Source: DUQX01 sp050948825 (lineage in GTDB: Bacteria; Bacillota; Dethiobacteria; DTU022; UBA8154). From it: a stretch of DNA of 64,000 nucleotides. The translations under genes were made by a program, and so were the position numbers. Where the stretch lies: contig JBMNEO010000012.1 in the NCBI GenBank assembly GCA_050948825.1, positions 35,178 through 99,177 of the forward strand, in the 5' to 3' direction. Of the stretch, positions 1 through 8,294 are shown piece after piece (the first letter of the stretch is position 1; each line of letters starts with the position of its first letter). Below the pieces are notes generated by a model. The model had not been told where the DNA came from, searched no databases, and saw only the letters and a program-made list of their open reading frames with translations.

Positions 1-417
1 CAGCATATTTCGACTATCTGTAATGCTTGCAAACCGTTCTATCTTCGATCGCAGATAGATGTTGGCCTCCGATCCTGTCCCAAAATACACAGCGGGAATA
101 TTTGCATTTAAATAAAGCACGTTTTGGGGATCTCTCGCGCCGAGAACAACCTCAGCGGGCACACTGCTGAGGGCCTTTTTTAACAACTTCTCCGGAAACC
201 GGATGTTCCACTGCTTCTGATTTTTTCCTGTATTTTCACTCACTTCACACCCTGCGCTGCGGTACAAGCCGGCCGCCCGTTCTCCGGCACACTGAATTCC
301 TGTTTCCGCCAGAAGCTTCACCGATGCACCATGAATACCTTCAATCTGCGCACGGGTAAGCCGTTCTACGGGCTGCACATGCAGGGCCCTTCTGTAGCGA
401 TGCTTTTGTTCATCCAT
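1..417 (-). CDS. MttB-family methyltransferase, N-terminal part only (cut by window edge)
   Basis: The minus strand reads open for 139 codons from an ATG at 417 to the window edge. The translation aligns by eye with the N-terminus of the MttB-family protein at 2227-3681: 'IEGIHGASVKLL' matches 'IENIHDTSIKIL', and both carry an FGTG motif near residue 112. This family moves a methyl group from methylated amines or betaines to a corrinoid protein. An ATG at 429 is in frame, but it directly abuts the GAGGAGG site, so 417 is the better start. The gene is divergent from the hydrolase/CBS/MttB group. The catalytic C-terminus, including any in-frame amber codon for pyrrolysine, lies outside the window, so substrate and Pyl status are unknown. 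Confidence 0.8.
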   Translation of the reverse strand, partial: MDEQKHRYRRALHVQPVERLTRAQIEGIHGASVKLLAETGIQCAGERAAGLYRSAGCEVSENTGKNQKQWNIRFPEKLLKKALSSVPAEVVLGARDPQNVLYLNANIPAVYFGTGSEANIYLRSKIERFASITDSRNML

Positions 418-429
418 GGTTACGCTCAT

Positions 430-1007
430 CCTCCTCGGACCCCCTGCCTTTAAGCCGAGGGGTTTTCTGCAAAGCCTATCCTGCCAACTTACTAACCAGC
501 AAATGCAAAAGCTTCCTATCATTCACAGGATATCCGTGTACGATAAAAGGCACAGTTATCCTTTATCTGAATGATGGAAGCTTATATTGGTAGGTGACAA
601 AATGGTTTACTTACATACTTCACTTTACGCTGCCTGATTTTTTGCAAAGGTAAGAACACCCGCAACCAGGCTCTCACCTCCCTTCCAAATAATTAATATT
701 TAAAATAATCAACCTATAAAGACATTTAAAGACTTCGACAGATAGAGGATAATTCCCTTCCTTTTCCTGAATAAATTTCTTAATTTTTTTATTAGTACCT
801 TTTTACTGTATAATTAGGCAGGATATAAAGCCGGCAATATAGAATTACCGTATTAAAAACCATGAACTATTCATGTACTATTACTGTTACTTGTTTCATC
901 TTAAAAGCCGCTTAAAGAGATTAGCTCTGCTTTTACCGATGTTACGATATGGAGGTGCCCCCTTTTTATGGGTGAAAAAATACTAATAAAAGGCGCTGCA
1001 GGAAATT
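430..1007. other. Divergent intergenic region between two MttB-type loci
   Basis: This 578-bp gap separates the leftward MttB-like gene from the rightward hydrolase-CBS-MttB group. It must hold promoters for both sides. It contains the long inverted repeat at 509-583, listed separately. The right half is AT-rich, with a TATAAT at 809-814 that lacks a convincing -35. A GGAGGT at 951-956 precedes an ATG at 968 that opens only 37 codons in another frame and overlaps the next gene; I do not call it. Confidence 0.5.
509..583. repeat. Long imperfect inverted repeat (hairpin)
   Basis: AAGCTTCCTATCATTCA at 509-525 is mirrored by TGAATGATGGAAGCTT at 568-583 with one unpaired base. A second inner pair, GATAAAAGG (542-550) with CCTTTATC (560-567), nests inside. 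No T-run follows on either side, so a simple terminator is unlikely. It may be a structured leader of one of the divergent transcripts, a protein-binding site or a small mobile-element relic. Confidence 0.5.
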
Positions 1008-1652
1008 ATGAGCCACTATCAGTCACAGGGGATGGCCGGGAAAATCGGTTTCGGGAAACGCCCGGCAGTTCTTGTTGTTGATCTGCAAAAGGGTATTACG
1101 GATCCGCAAAAACCTTCAGGCTGCAACCTGGATACTGTTATCGACAATACTGCGCTGCTCTTGGATAAAGCAAGGGAAAAAGGTATTCCCATCTTTTTCT
1201 TCACCCTGGCCTACCAAAGCTCCCTGGTAGATGGAGGCCTGCTGGTAAAAAAAGTACCCGTCTTGGCCGGTTTTTTAATTGGAAGCGAAAACGTTGAGCT
1301 GGATCCCCGGTTAAAGCGACTAGCTGATGAACCGGTTGTTATTAAAAAGTATGCCTCCTGTTATCACGCTACTTATTTAGCTTCATCCCTGACCGCGCTG
1401 CAAGTAGATACAGTCATCATTACCGGTTGTATTACCAGCGGTTGTATCAGGGCAACAGCAAATGATTCCATACAGTACGGGTTCCGCCCGATAATACCCC
1501 GGGAATGTGTCGGTGATCGCTCCGTTATACCCCACGAGGTAAGCCTCATGGACATTCAGGCAAGGTGCGGGGACGTACTTCCATTGCAAGATGTACTGGA
1601 TTATATCGATTCAATAGTCAATGTAAATTACAATAAAAAGGGGGTGCAATAG
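1008..1652 (+). CDS. Cysteine hydrolase of the isochorismatase family, N-carbamoylsarcosine-amidase-like
   Basis: The 214-residue protein has the isochorismatase-like fold markers: the nucleophile-activating Asp in 'AVLVVDLQKG' (Asp25), a Lys in 'VVIKKYASCYHAT', and the catalytic Cys in 'TGCITSGCIRATANDSI' near residue 145. The 'TSGCIRA' context resembles N-carbamoylsarcosine amidase, which releases sarcosine, CO2 and ammonia, but other amides are possible. The ATG at 1008 has a weak AGGAA four bases upstream. Only 3 bp separate it from the CBS gene, and the MttB gene follows, so it probably belongs to a methylated-glycine (betaine/sarcosine) utilisation operon. That link is inferred from position. 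Confidence 0.8.
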   Translation: MSHYQSQGMAGKIGFGKRPAVLVVDLQKGITDPQKPSGCNLDTVIDNTALLLDKAREKGIPIFFFTLAYQSSLVDGGLLVKKVPVLAGFLIGSENVELDPRLKRLADEPVVIKKYASCYHATYLASSLTALQVDTVIITGCITSGCIRATANDSIQYGFRPIIPRECVGDRSVIPHEVSLMDIQARCGDVLPLQDVLDYIDSIVNVNYNKKGVQ

Positions 1653-1655
1653 GGC

Positions 1656-2150
1656 ATGAAAAATATATTAGTGAAAAAAGTCATGACTTCGCCAATTGTT
1701 ACCGTTAAGCACGACACAACACTGAAAGAACTGCTTAAAATTTTGGATAACAATATTTTTAGCGGCCTGCCGGTAGTCGATGAAGGTGAAAGGCTGGTCG
1801 GTATAATCTCTGAAAAAGATATCATGAAATATACGCACTGGGTCATCGGGCAGCCGCTGAAAGATCCTGCAAAAATTTTAGAAGGCAATAATGAAGCAGC
1901 ACATGTTATCGGACAACGCGGAATTGATGTCATTGAGCTGGTGGCCTCCGCAACCGCTGAAACGATCATGACTAAAAATGTTATTACCCTTGAAGAAGGA
2001 GCATGCATTTTAGAGGCGGTCCGGCTGATGAATAAAAATGGAATCAACAGGGTCCCTGTCGTAGACAGTTCAGGAAAGGTCAAAGGAATTGTCACCAGGG
2101 CAGATATACTGACAATGCTTGAAGAATGGGCAACACAGCACTTTAAATAA
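1656..2150 (+). CDS. Two-CBS-domain protein
   Basis: The 164 residues form a stand-alone CBS pair. The first CBS spans about residues 5-65 ('VMTSPIVTVKHDTTLKELL', 'GLPVVDEGERLVGIISEKD') and the second about 105-160 ('IMTKNVITLEEGACILEAV', 'RVPVVDSSGKVKGIVTRAD'). Such modules bind adenine nucleotides or S-adenosylmethionine and act as regulatory sensors. No catalytic domain is attached. AAGGGGGTG lies about ten bases before the ATG. It sits between the hydrolase and the methyltransferase, which suggests it senses energy or methyl-donor status for that operon; the sequence does not show the ligand. Confidence 0.85.
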   Translation: MKNILVKKVMTSPIVTVKHDTTLKELLKILDNNIFSGLPVVDEGERLVGIISEKDIMKYTHWVIGQPLKDPAKILEGNNEAAHVIGQRGIDVIELVASATAETIMTKNVITLEEGACILEAVRLMNKNGINRVPVVDSSGKVKGIVTRADILTMLEEWATQHFK

Positions 2151-2226
2151 AATTATTGCTGCCCATACCACGTCATAGCTAACACACATATTATAATAAA
2201 AAGCTGAAGGAGTCCTGTGAAATATT

Positions 2227-3681
2227 ATGAGGGATATTATTTACCGGGGCGGTTCTTACCGCGCCCTTTCAGATAAAGACATCGAAAATATCCATGATAC
2301 CAGTATAAAAATATTAACCCGGGTGGGTTTTGAAATATCTTTTCCCCCTGCTCTGGAACTGCTGCAAAAACATGGCGCTGCGGTTGATTACAGTAAGAAC
2401 CGGGTATTTCTAACACGCGAGATTATCTCCCGCTGCATTAAGCAGGCCCCTGCAGAATTTACTTTTTATGGGCTTGAGGAAGGAAGAGAAATAGTGCTTG
2501 GAGGAAAGAGAGTTCACTTTGGCACCGGCGGGAAAGCCCTTTACGTGCTGGATCAGAACCGTAAAAGAAGGCCCGCGGTTCTTCAGGATATTGATAATTT
2601 TGGCCGCCTTGCCGATAAGCTGGAGTACGTCGATTTTTTTATCATTCCCACCCACCCTCACGATATTAACATTAACAGCATCGACATTAATGAGTTCTAC
2701 CATGCCCTGCGAAGCACCGGAAAGCCGGTCATGGGAGGGGTTTTCAGCAAGGAAGGGTTGGGGAAAGTTATAGAAATGGCCTCACTTATCGCCGGAAGCC
2801 CGGACGAACTGCACCGCCGTCCTTTTGTGGGTTTTATCACCGCCATAACGAGCCCGCTGAAAATAGAGGATGACAGGGCCGATATCCTTATCGAAACTGC
2901 CAAACACGGCCTTCCCCTGGTTACATCCACCGCCCCCATAGCCGGAGCCACAGCTCCGGTAACCCTGGCCGGTACCCTCGCCCTGCAAAACGCTGAAGCT
3001 CTCATGGGAGTTATCCTCAGCCAGCTGGTCAATCCGGGGACTCCCGTATTCTACAGCGCGGTTCCCTGCACCATGGATATGCGGTCCGGTTCTTTCTTGA
3101 TGGGCAGTATTGAATCGGGATTGATGAACGCCGCCATTACGCAAATGGCTCACTACTACCGCCTGCCATGCTATATTACGGTAGGTGTGGCCGACTCCAA
3201 AATACCCGATGCCCAGGCCGCTTATGAAAGCGCCACCACCTGCATGCTGGCAGCGCTGGCCGGGGGAAACTTTATCCACCAGGCATTTGGGTTTCTGGAC
3301 GGGGCGTTGACTATCTCGTACGGCCAGTTTGTTATCGATAACGACATCGTTGGGAGCTGCCTGCGGACTTTGAGGGGTATAGAAACAAATCCGGAAACCC
3401 TGGCTTTTGATGTTATCGCAAATGTCGGCCCCGGGGGGAACTTTTTGGCACAAAAGCATACCGTAGATTACATGCGTACTGAAAGTTACAGGCCTAGGGT
3501 CAGTAACTACCAGGATTACCAGTCATGGCTCAACGCCGGCGGAAAAGACAGCTGGGAAAAGGCCGAGGAAATTGTAAGCAAACTGCTCAGCGAACCCCCG
3601 CGGCAATTTATCCCCGCAGAAATCGATGAGCAGATTCGTTCCCGCTTTCCGGAACTGGTCGAACCGACCCGGCCTAGCTAG
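2227..3681 (+). CDS. MttB-family methyltransferase lacking pyrrolysine (betaine-type)
   Basis: This 484-residue protein belongs to the trimethylamine methyltransferase superfamily. Markers include 'HDTSIKILTRVGFEI' near the N-terminus, 'VHFGTGGKALYVLD', 'STAPIAGATAPVTLAGTLA' and the closing 'GPGGNFLAQKHT'. The frame is open throughout with no internal TAG, so it belongs to the non-Pyl branch; characterised members (MtgB, MtpB, MtcB types) demethylate glycine betaine, proline betaine or carnitine toward a corrinoid protein. No corrinoid protein or MtrH-like partner is seen in the window. The best Shine-Dalgarno, GAAGGAG at 2206-2212, is 14 bases away, longer than usual. Substrate is unproven; the betaine importer at 8.3-11.3 kb fits a quaternary amine. 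Confidence 0.88.
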   Translation: MRDIIYRGGSYRALSDKDIENIHDTSIKILTRVGFEISFPPALELLQKHGAAVDYSKNRVFLTREIISRCIKQAPAEFTFYGLEEGREIVLGGKRVHFGTGGKALYVLDQNRKRRPAVLQDIDNFGRLADKLEYVDFFIIPTHPHDININSIDINEFYHALRSTGKPVMGGVFSKEGLGKVIEMASLIAGSPDELHRRPFVGFITAITSPLKIEDDRADILIETAKHGLPLVTSTAPIAGATAPVTLAGTLALQNAEALMGVILSQLVNPGTPVFYSAVPCTMDMRSGSFLMGSIESGLMNAAITQMAHYYRLPCYITVGVADSKIPDAQAAYESATTCMLAALAGGNFIHQAFGFLDGALTISYGQFVIDNDIVGSCLRTLRGIETNPETLAFDVIANVGPGGNFLAQKHTVDYMRTESYRPRVSNYQDYQSWLNAGGKDSWEKAEEIVSKLLSEPPRQFIPAEIDEQIRSRFPELVEPTRPS

Positions 3682-3907
3682 TTTAGTTGTTATTATGTTA
3701 ACTTAACTGCATCCGTTAGTGCCATTAGGTTTGTTGATTGTAACAACTTAACCATGAAACTTTTGATACGCCCTCTGGAGGGTAAGCCGTATGATTTTGG
3801 GATAAGAACTACTCCACTTCGATAAGCGCCCGAAGATCATACCTAAAGGTTCGGATGAAGCAGGCACATTTCAAGCTTATAGCAAGCCAGAGGAAACATC
3901 GGCCTTT
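3682..3907. other. Intergenic region without a recognisable gene
   Basis: The gap lies between the converging MttB gene and the mscS-like gene. It contains a short CCTCTGGAGG palindrome near 3772 and a stretch that reads open in the plus direction up to a TGA just inside the end of the mscS-like gene. It has no start or ribosome site. I see no tRNA, terminator T-run or transposase motif. Confidence 0.4.
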
Positions 3908-5014
3908 TTATATATTACCTTGACCCCCCTGAACATGGCGATTAACATCTACCGGTGTCTCCAGGTAGATACTCCTGCTGGGAAAAGCCATAGAAACTCC
4001 TTCCTGTTCAAGGATCTCCATTATTTTAAAATTAACGTCTTCCTTTACCTGGAGAAACTCTCCCCAAATCGTGGTAATAGTAAAGAAATAGAGGAAAATA
4101 TCCAAACTGCTTTCATTGAACCGATCAAACCTGACGAAAATTGTCTCTTTGTGGATTTCCGGATGATTTTCCAGCATCTCCCTGAGCCTTTGCACGCATC
4201 TTTCCAGTTTTTCTTTCGGAGTGGTACGACTAACTCCTAAATTAAAGGTTATCCTGCGTTTCCCCATCCTGGTCCAGTTGGTAATGGGCTCATTTGCCAG
4301 GGTGGAATTGGGCACCGTCACCAGCGCATGGGCAAAAGTCCTTATCCTGGTACTCCGAAAAGAGATATCCTCCACAGTACCCTCGACGCTAGGTGTATAG
4401 ATCCAGTCCCCGGCGGTAAAAGGCTTTTCTGTAAAAATTACAATCCCCCCAAAAACATTGGCAAGAGCATCCTTGGCCGCCAGGGATACGGCGAGGCCGC
4501 CAAGGCCAAGGCCGGTAATAAAGGCGCTGATATTGTAACCCCATTCATCAGCAATAATAATTAAAGCCAGCGCCACCAGTACCGCCCTCAACAATTTGAT
4601 TAAAAAGGGAATCAAGTTCTTATCCAATTCGATCCCGAGCTTCCTGCCGAGCTCCAAGAATAAAAAAGTGCCCGCCAGATTATACAAGCCCCAGGTTACG
4701 AAAACTATTACCAGTCCGCGAAACAGCTTCAAAATAAGCATTTGCTGATAAACGGTAAGCGGCAAAATCAACAGGGAAAGATAAAGACCGAGAGCCAGGA
4801 AAAAATTCCTCAAAGGGATTTCGAAAGCCAGCAGTAAGTTCTCATCAAGGGCGGTTTTTGTCTTTTTAGTTAGCTGAAAAGTTAACTTAAATATGTATTT
4901 TACAACAACCCTCCTGAGAAGCAAAAAAAAGATAAAGATTATAAATGCAGCAGCGATTTCTCTTAAAAGGCTGCTGGCGATAAATATCTGGAGCATCTGA
5001 ACTGCTTCGTACAT
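3908..5014 (-). CDS. MscS-type mechanosensitive ion channel
   Basis: The 368-residue protein has an N-terminal membrane part (hydrophobic stretches near residues 12-32, 65-90, 100-125 and 140-165). The MscS pore helix and beta-domain signature follow: 'GLGLGGLAVSLAAKDALANV' then 'FGGIVIFTEKPFTAGDWI'. The cytoplasmic part contains 'VPNSTLANEPITNWTRMGKR'. MscS channels open under membrane tension to release osmolytes during osmotic downshock. Its length is typical for a simple MscS-like channel. It converges on the MttB gene and lies near an osmolyte importer, but it is transcribed separately from both. Confidence 0.92.
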   Translation of the reverse strand: MYEAVQMLQIFIASSLLREIAAAFIIFIFFLLLRRVVVKYIFKLTFQLTKKTKTALDENLLLAFEIPLRNFFLALGLYLSLLILPLTVYQQMLILKLFRGLVIVFVTWGLYNLAGTFLFLELGRKLGIELDKNLIPFLIKLLRAVLVALALIIIADEWGYNISAFITGLGLGGLAVSLAAKDALANVFGGIVIFTEKPFTAGDWIYTPSVEGTVEDISFRSTRIRTFAHALVTVPNSTLANEPITNWTRMGKRRITFNLGVSRTTPKEKLERCVQRLREMLENHPEIHKETIFVRFDRFNESSLDIFLYFFTITTIWGEFLQVKEDVNFKIMEILEQEGVSMAFPSRSIYLETPVDVNRHVQGGQGNI

Positions 5015-5097
5015 TTGCCATCACCCTTTGGGATTTTCCATACTTAATTTTGCACCTTTTGCATCTGAGAATATCCTTTTAATCCTATTTCTTAATC

Positions 5098-5904
5098 CTA
5101 TTTCTTAAATATCTCATTCATGCTTCCCGAACGAAAACCTTTCAGATCCAGCGTAACATAGCGGTAACCAATCGCGCAAAGTTTTTCATCTATGTCAGCA
5201 GTTCTTCCTATGATACGGGAGAAATCTTCGCGAGGAACTTCTATGCGTGCCAGATTCCCGTGATGTCTTACCCTGAAAATTTTTATTCCCAGAGAGCGAA
5301 GATAATCCTCCGCCTCTTCAACCATGCTCAGCTTTTCTACTGTAATGCGCTCCCCGTAGGGAAAACGCGAAGCCAGGCAGGCGAAAGAAGGTTTATCCCA
5401 GGTGGTAAGCCCCATCTCCCTTGAAAGCTCGCGGATGTTCTCCTTGGTCAGACCGGCCTCCCTTAAAGGGCTAATGATCCCCAATTCATCCGCCGCCTGC
5501 ATCCCCGGGCGGTGGTCAAACTGATCGTCAAAATTTGAACCGTCCAGCACCCGGGAAAGGTTATGTTGGCAGGCTATATCCTGGAGCAACCTAAACATTT
5601 CCTTCTTGCAGTGATAGCAGCGATCAGGAGGATTGGCAACAAATTTTTCATTGGACAGCTCACCCGATGCAATCATCAGGTGCTTCAAGCCAAGTTGCTG
5701 CGCAATTGTTTGTGCTTCCTTCAGCTCGCGCTGCGGGTGAATACTGGAAAAGGCGGTTACAGCCAGCAGCCGCCCGTCGAGCACATCCCGTGCCACCCTG
5801 GCCAAAAACGTGCTGTCCACCCCACCGGAAAAGGAAAGAACTGCTCCCTGGCACTCCTTTAAGATCTCCTTCAAAATTAACAACTTATTTTTATTACCCT
5901 TCAC
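5098..5904 (-). CDS. larE: LarE, ATP-dependent sacrificial sulfur transferase for nickel-pincer cofactor
   Basis: The 268-residue PP-loop ATPase shows 'VLSFSGGVDSTFLARVA' at the N-terminus, 'PPDRCYHCKKEMF' mid-protein and 'KPSFACLASRFPYG', which carries the conserved Cys that donates its sulfur in characterised LarE. LarE adenylates pyridinium-3,5-biscarboxylate mononucleotide and installs the thiocarboxylates of the nickel-pincer nucleotide used by lactate racemase (LarA) and relatives. It starts at a GTG whose first codons overlap the end of larB by 11 bp, so translation is probably coupled. Neither larC (nickel insertion) nor larA is in this window. Confidence 0.92.
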   Translation of the reverse strand: MKGNKNKLLILKEILKECQGAVLSFSGGVDSTFLARVARDVLDGRLLAVTAFSSIHPQRELKEAQTIAQQLGLKHLMIASGELSNEKFVANPPDRCYHCKKEMFRLLQDIACQHNLSRVLDGSNFDDQFDHRPGMQAADELGIISPLREAGLTKENIRELSREMGLTTWDKPSFACLASRFPYGERITVEKLSMVEEAEDYLRSLGIKIFRVRHHGNLARIEVPREDFSRIIGRTADIDEKLCAIGYRYVTLDLKGFRSGSMNEIFKK

Positions 5905-6667
5905 CCAACTGCCCCCTTAAACCGCTGCGGATAATTGAATCAGCAAGAGCAGCCGCACCAAACCCGTTATCAATATTGACAACGCCTATACCGCCGGCAC
6001 AGCTGTTTAGCATCGTCAGCAGCGCCGAAAGACCGTTAAAATTGGCTCCGTAACCGACGCTGGTTGGAACTGCAATGACAGGGACATCAACAAGCCCTCC
6101 GACCACGCCGGGGAGCGCCCCCTCCATCCCGGCGACAACAATAATTACCGCTGCTGATTGCAGCTCCTCGCGAAATACCAGAAGCCTGTGTATACCCGCT
6201 ACCCCGGCATCATAAATCCTTTGCACCGTGTGGCCCATAATTTTCGCTGTAACGGCGGCTTCTTCTGCAACAGGCATATCAGCAGTTCCTGCAGAAACGA
6301 TCAAAACCTTACGCGATGATTTTTTTATCTCCCCGGCGGTCAGGCTAATTATCCTTGCTGCTTTATGGTACCTGGCTTGTGGGAATAACCCCCCTACAGC
6401 TTCAAAGACGTCCTGCCCGGCCCGGGTTGCAAGAACGCTGGTATTGCATTCTGCCAGACTTTTAAAAATACTAACCACCTGTTCCACTGTCTTCCCCTGG
6501 CAGAATATAACCTCGGGAAAACCCTCTCTTAAAGCGCGATGGTGATCTATCCTGGCAAATCCGAGATCCTCGTAAGGAAGTTTTTTTAACTCCTCCAGAA
6601 CATCGCTTATATCTTTTTTGTTGTTCTTGTAATCCTGCAAAATTTTTCGGAGATACTCAAGATCCAT
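5894..6667 (-). CDS. larB: LarB, pyridinium-3,5-biscarboxylic acid mononucleotide synthase
   Basis: The 257-residue protein has the LarB N-terminal segment 'LGFARIDHHRALREGFPEV' and a PurE-like C-terminal half with 'VSAGTADMPVAEEAAVTA' and 'VIIVVAGMEGALPGVVGGL'. LarB carboxylates nicotinic acid adenine dinucleotide and cleaves the phosphoanhydride to start nickel-pincer nucleotide synthesis. It is the first gene of a two-gene unit with larE, overlapping it by 11 bp. The length matches the family. The target enzyme that needs the cofactor is not visible here. Confidence 0.92.
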   Translation of the reverse strand: MDLEYLRKILQDYKNNKKDISDVLEELKKLPYEDLGFARIDHHRALREGFPEVIFCQGKTVEQVVSIFKSLAECNTSVLATRAGQDVFEAVGGLFPQARYHKAARIISLTAGEIKKSSRKVLIVSAGTADMPVAEEAAVTAKIMGHTVQRIYDAGVAGIHRLLVFREELQSAAVIIVVAGMEGALPGVVGGLVDVPVIAVPTSVGYGANFNGLSALLTMLNSCAGGIGVVNIDNGFGAAALADSIIRSGLRGQLGEG

Positions 6668-6739
6668 TTATTATGACCCCTATTAGTTTTGTAAAATCCT
6701 CTATAGTCCAAAATAACTCTACAATAGCTCTACAATAAG

Positions 6740-7471
6740 TTATTCCGCTTTCGGGTAACGAAAATGCCCGATTATCTCCCAGCGCTGGAGGCAATTTTCC
6801 TCTCTGGCTATCCCGGCGTTGTGAATAACAAGGGGCACCCCGTCTCTTCGGGTACGGTCGCTGATTACACCGCAGTGTTCCCGCCCGTTAGCAAAGCGCC
6901 AGTAGACTACATCCCCCCACTCCCACTCTTGAAGGTGGCCTTCGACTTGAAGCGACAAAGCGGTGCCAAAACGTTCAAAAAAAAGCATCTGGTTGGGAAC
7001 ACGGCGGTGGTCAATATTGGTGTCGGGAGCATTCAGGCCCCAGTTATCTGGATAAAGATGAAAATTCTCCCGCATATCCTCATGAATTAGCTGCTGCAAG
7101 TCAATACCGGCATGACGGAAGGCCCTGATCACCACGTCGGTACAGGCACCTGAATCAGAATCAACATCCCCCCCGGGATAATCAATTGAAACATAAGAAG
7201 CATCATAACGGGTCCCGTTTATCACTTCATTGCGCGCCCCCAGAAGAATAAGGTCGGGGACGGTCCGCTCTTCCTCGGGGATTTGTTCTACCGGTGAATA
7301 ACTGCTCTCTTCAAAGAACAATCCCCGAAGATCTTCGATCAAGGATTCTTCCCGGGGTAGCTTTGCCGGGCTACTTCCCCGGATTATTTTTCCGGCTCCC
7401 CAAAAGCTTGCAATTAGAAAAACTACTAATAGTATGATGGAGAAGAATATTATATTTCGTTTCAAATACAA
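6740..7471 (-). CDS. DUF1287 family secreted protein (NlpC/P60-like fold)
   Basis: The 243-residue protein begins with a membrane anchor or signal ('IIFFSIILLVVFLIASFWGA'). A DUF1287 domain follows from about residue 75: 'GDVDSDSGACTDVVIRAF' holds the putative catalytic Cys and 'GREHCGVISDR' the His. The family resembles NlpC/P60-type cysteine peptidases but has no settled activity. The start is a TTG placed after GGAGGG. A REP-like palindrome cluster lies directly upstream. It is followed by larB but with a gap of about 70 bp, and the functions look unrelated. Confidence 0.82.
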   Translation of the reverse strand: MYLKRNIIFFSIILLVVFLIASFWGAGKIIRGSSPAKLPREESLIEDLRGLFFEESSYSPVEQIPEEERTVPDLILLGARNEVINGTRYDASYVSIDYPGGDVDSDSGACTDVVIRAFRHAGIDLQQLIHEDMRENFHLYPDNWGLNAPDTNIDHRRVPNQMLFFERFGTALSLQVEGHLQEWEWGDVVYWRFANGREHCGVISDRTRRDGVPLVIHNAGIAREENCLQRWEIIGHFRYPKAE

Positions 7472-7484
7472 TTAACCCTCCAAT

Positions 7485-7588
7485 GGGGATGGTTCTCTGT
7501 CGCATCTTTGTGCAGAGAACCGTCCTCGCGCGGAAGGGGATGTATCTCATCCACGCGTTCTTTTTAAAAAGAACGGTTCTCTGCACAC
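7485..7588. repeat. REP-like palindromic repeat, GGTTCTCTG/CAGAGAACC type
   Basis: GGTTCTCTG and CAGAGAACCGTCC form a stem around TCGCATCTTTGTG, followed about 60 bp later by another GAACGGTTCTCTGCAC unit. The same GGGACGGTTCTC core flanked by TGTCGCA or TGCAGAG occurs near 8244, 12622 and 22953. The unit sits upstream of the DUF1287 gene. The 188-bp stretch from here to the next gene is AT-rich and shows no gene. Confidence 0.7.
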
Positions 7589-7780
7589 TCAATCTAAAAT
7601 AATACTACCAGATATTTGTTCGAAAAAAAAGTACTGTCAACAGTTATAGTTATATTCGTTAATGATCTGTCCTGATATAACACTGCAAATAATATTTATA
7701 TCCTGTTTAATGAGAATCATTAACCATCTATCCTTGCGGAGGATGTTACTCCCATAGGGTTAATCCTTTTTATCTACTTA

Positions 7781-8128
7781 TTATTTCTTTCTATCTTTTA
7801 CAAGAAGACTGATTATAAAGCTGAAAAAGGAGAAGACAAGAGCAGAAATGACCGCCGTTGCAAAACCGTGTATATTAAAACCTTTTACCACCGTGCTAGT
7901 CAACCACAACATGAGACCGTTGATCACCAACGTAAATAAACCCAATGTAAGGAAATTAAGGGGCAGGGTGAGTATCACAATAATAGGTCTGATTACAGCA
8001 TTAACAATGCCTAGAACAAGGGACCCGAAGGCCGCTCCCAGGAAAGTTACCTCAAAACCACTGATTGCATAAGAAGTCAGGATAATGCAACCAATATTAA
8101 GTATCCAACGCAACACCAATCCTCTCAT
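7781..8128 (-). CDS. Small four-helix membrane protein, phage holin superfamily IV (PF04020-type)
   Basis: The 115-residue protein is almost entirely hydrophobic with four predicted membrane segments. The first begins 'LRWILNIGCIILTSYAI' and the next spans 'FLGAAFGSLVLGIVNAVIRP'. 'ILTLPLNFLTLGLF' is the family hallmark. Members such as YvlD are chromosomal proteins of unknown role; the holin name is historical and no phage genes lie nearby. An upstream in-frame GTG at 8146 is possible, but AAAGGGGAAG lies about six bases before the ATG at 8128, which I prefer. Confidence 0.85.
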   Translation of the reverse strand: MRGLVLRWILNIGCIILTSYAISGFEVTFLGAAFGSLVLGIVNAVIRPIIVILTLPLNFLTLGLFTLVINGLMLWLTSTVVKGFNIHGFATAVISALVFSFFSFIISLLVKDRKK

Positions 8129-8193
8129 AATATCTTCCCCTTTCACCAGAATTCTTTATAAAATAGATATTCATCCAAAATATGAGTTTTCCT

Positions 8194-8230
8194 GCAAAAA
8201 AAAACTGCAACCTGAAAACAGGTTACAGTT
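8194..8230 (-). terminator. Intrinsic terminator downstream of the opuA operon
   Basis: Read on the minus strand, AACTGTAACCTG pairs with CAGGTTGCAGTT (8203-8214 with 8219-8230) around a TTTT loop, and an unbroken run of T follows. It lies 65 bp after the binding-protein stop codon, so it ends the opuA transcript before the downstream small membrane-protein gene. Confidence 0.85.
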
Positions 8231-8243
8231 CAACAGGGTTCTG

Positions 8244-8286
8244 GTGCGACAGAGAACCGTCCCCCCCTGTCGCATCCCCTGTCGCA
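8244..8286. repeat. REP-like repeat, TGCGACAGAGAACCGTCCCC type
   Basis: TGCGACAG-AGAACCGTCCCC is followed by CTGTCGCA and a second CTGTCGCA. It is the same unit as at 12622-12718 and 22953-23023. It lies between the opuA terminator and the binding-protein stop codon. Confidence 0.7.
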
Positions 8287-8294
8287 AGCCCTTT

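Noticed and set aside
968..1081. 37-codon leader gene before the isochorismatase-like gene
   Set aside because: It has a GGAGGT site, but it runs into the next gene in another frame and has no recognisable features.
2227..3681. Pyrrolysine-containing trimethylamine methyltransferase
   Set aside because: The reading frame is open to the TAG at the very end with no internal amber codon; no pyl genes are in the window.
7371..7592. Minus-strand 73-codon frame upstream of the DUF1287 gene
   Set aside because: It consists of repeat sequence followed by the DUF1287 gene start in another frame.
7781..8128. Prophage holin
   Set aside because: The family name suggests a holin, but there are no phage structural, lysin or integrase genes around it, and chromosomal homologues are common.
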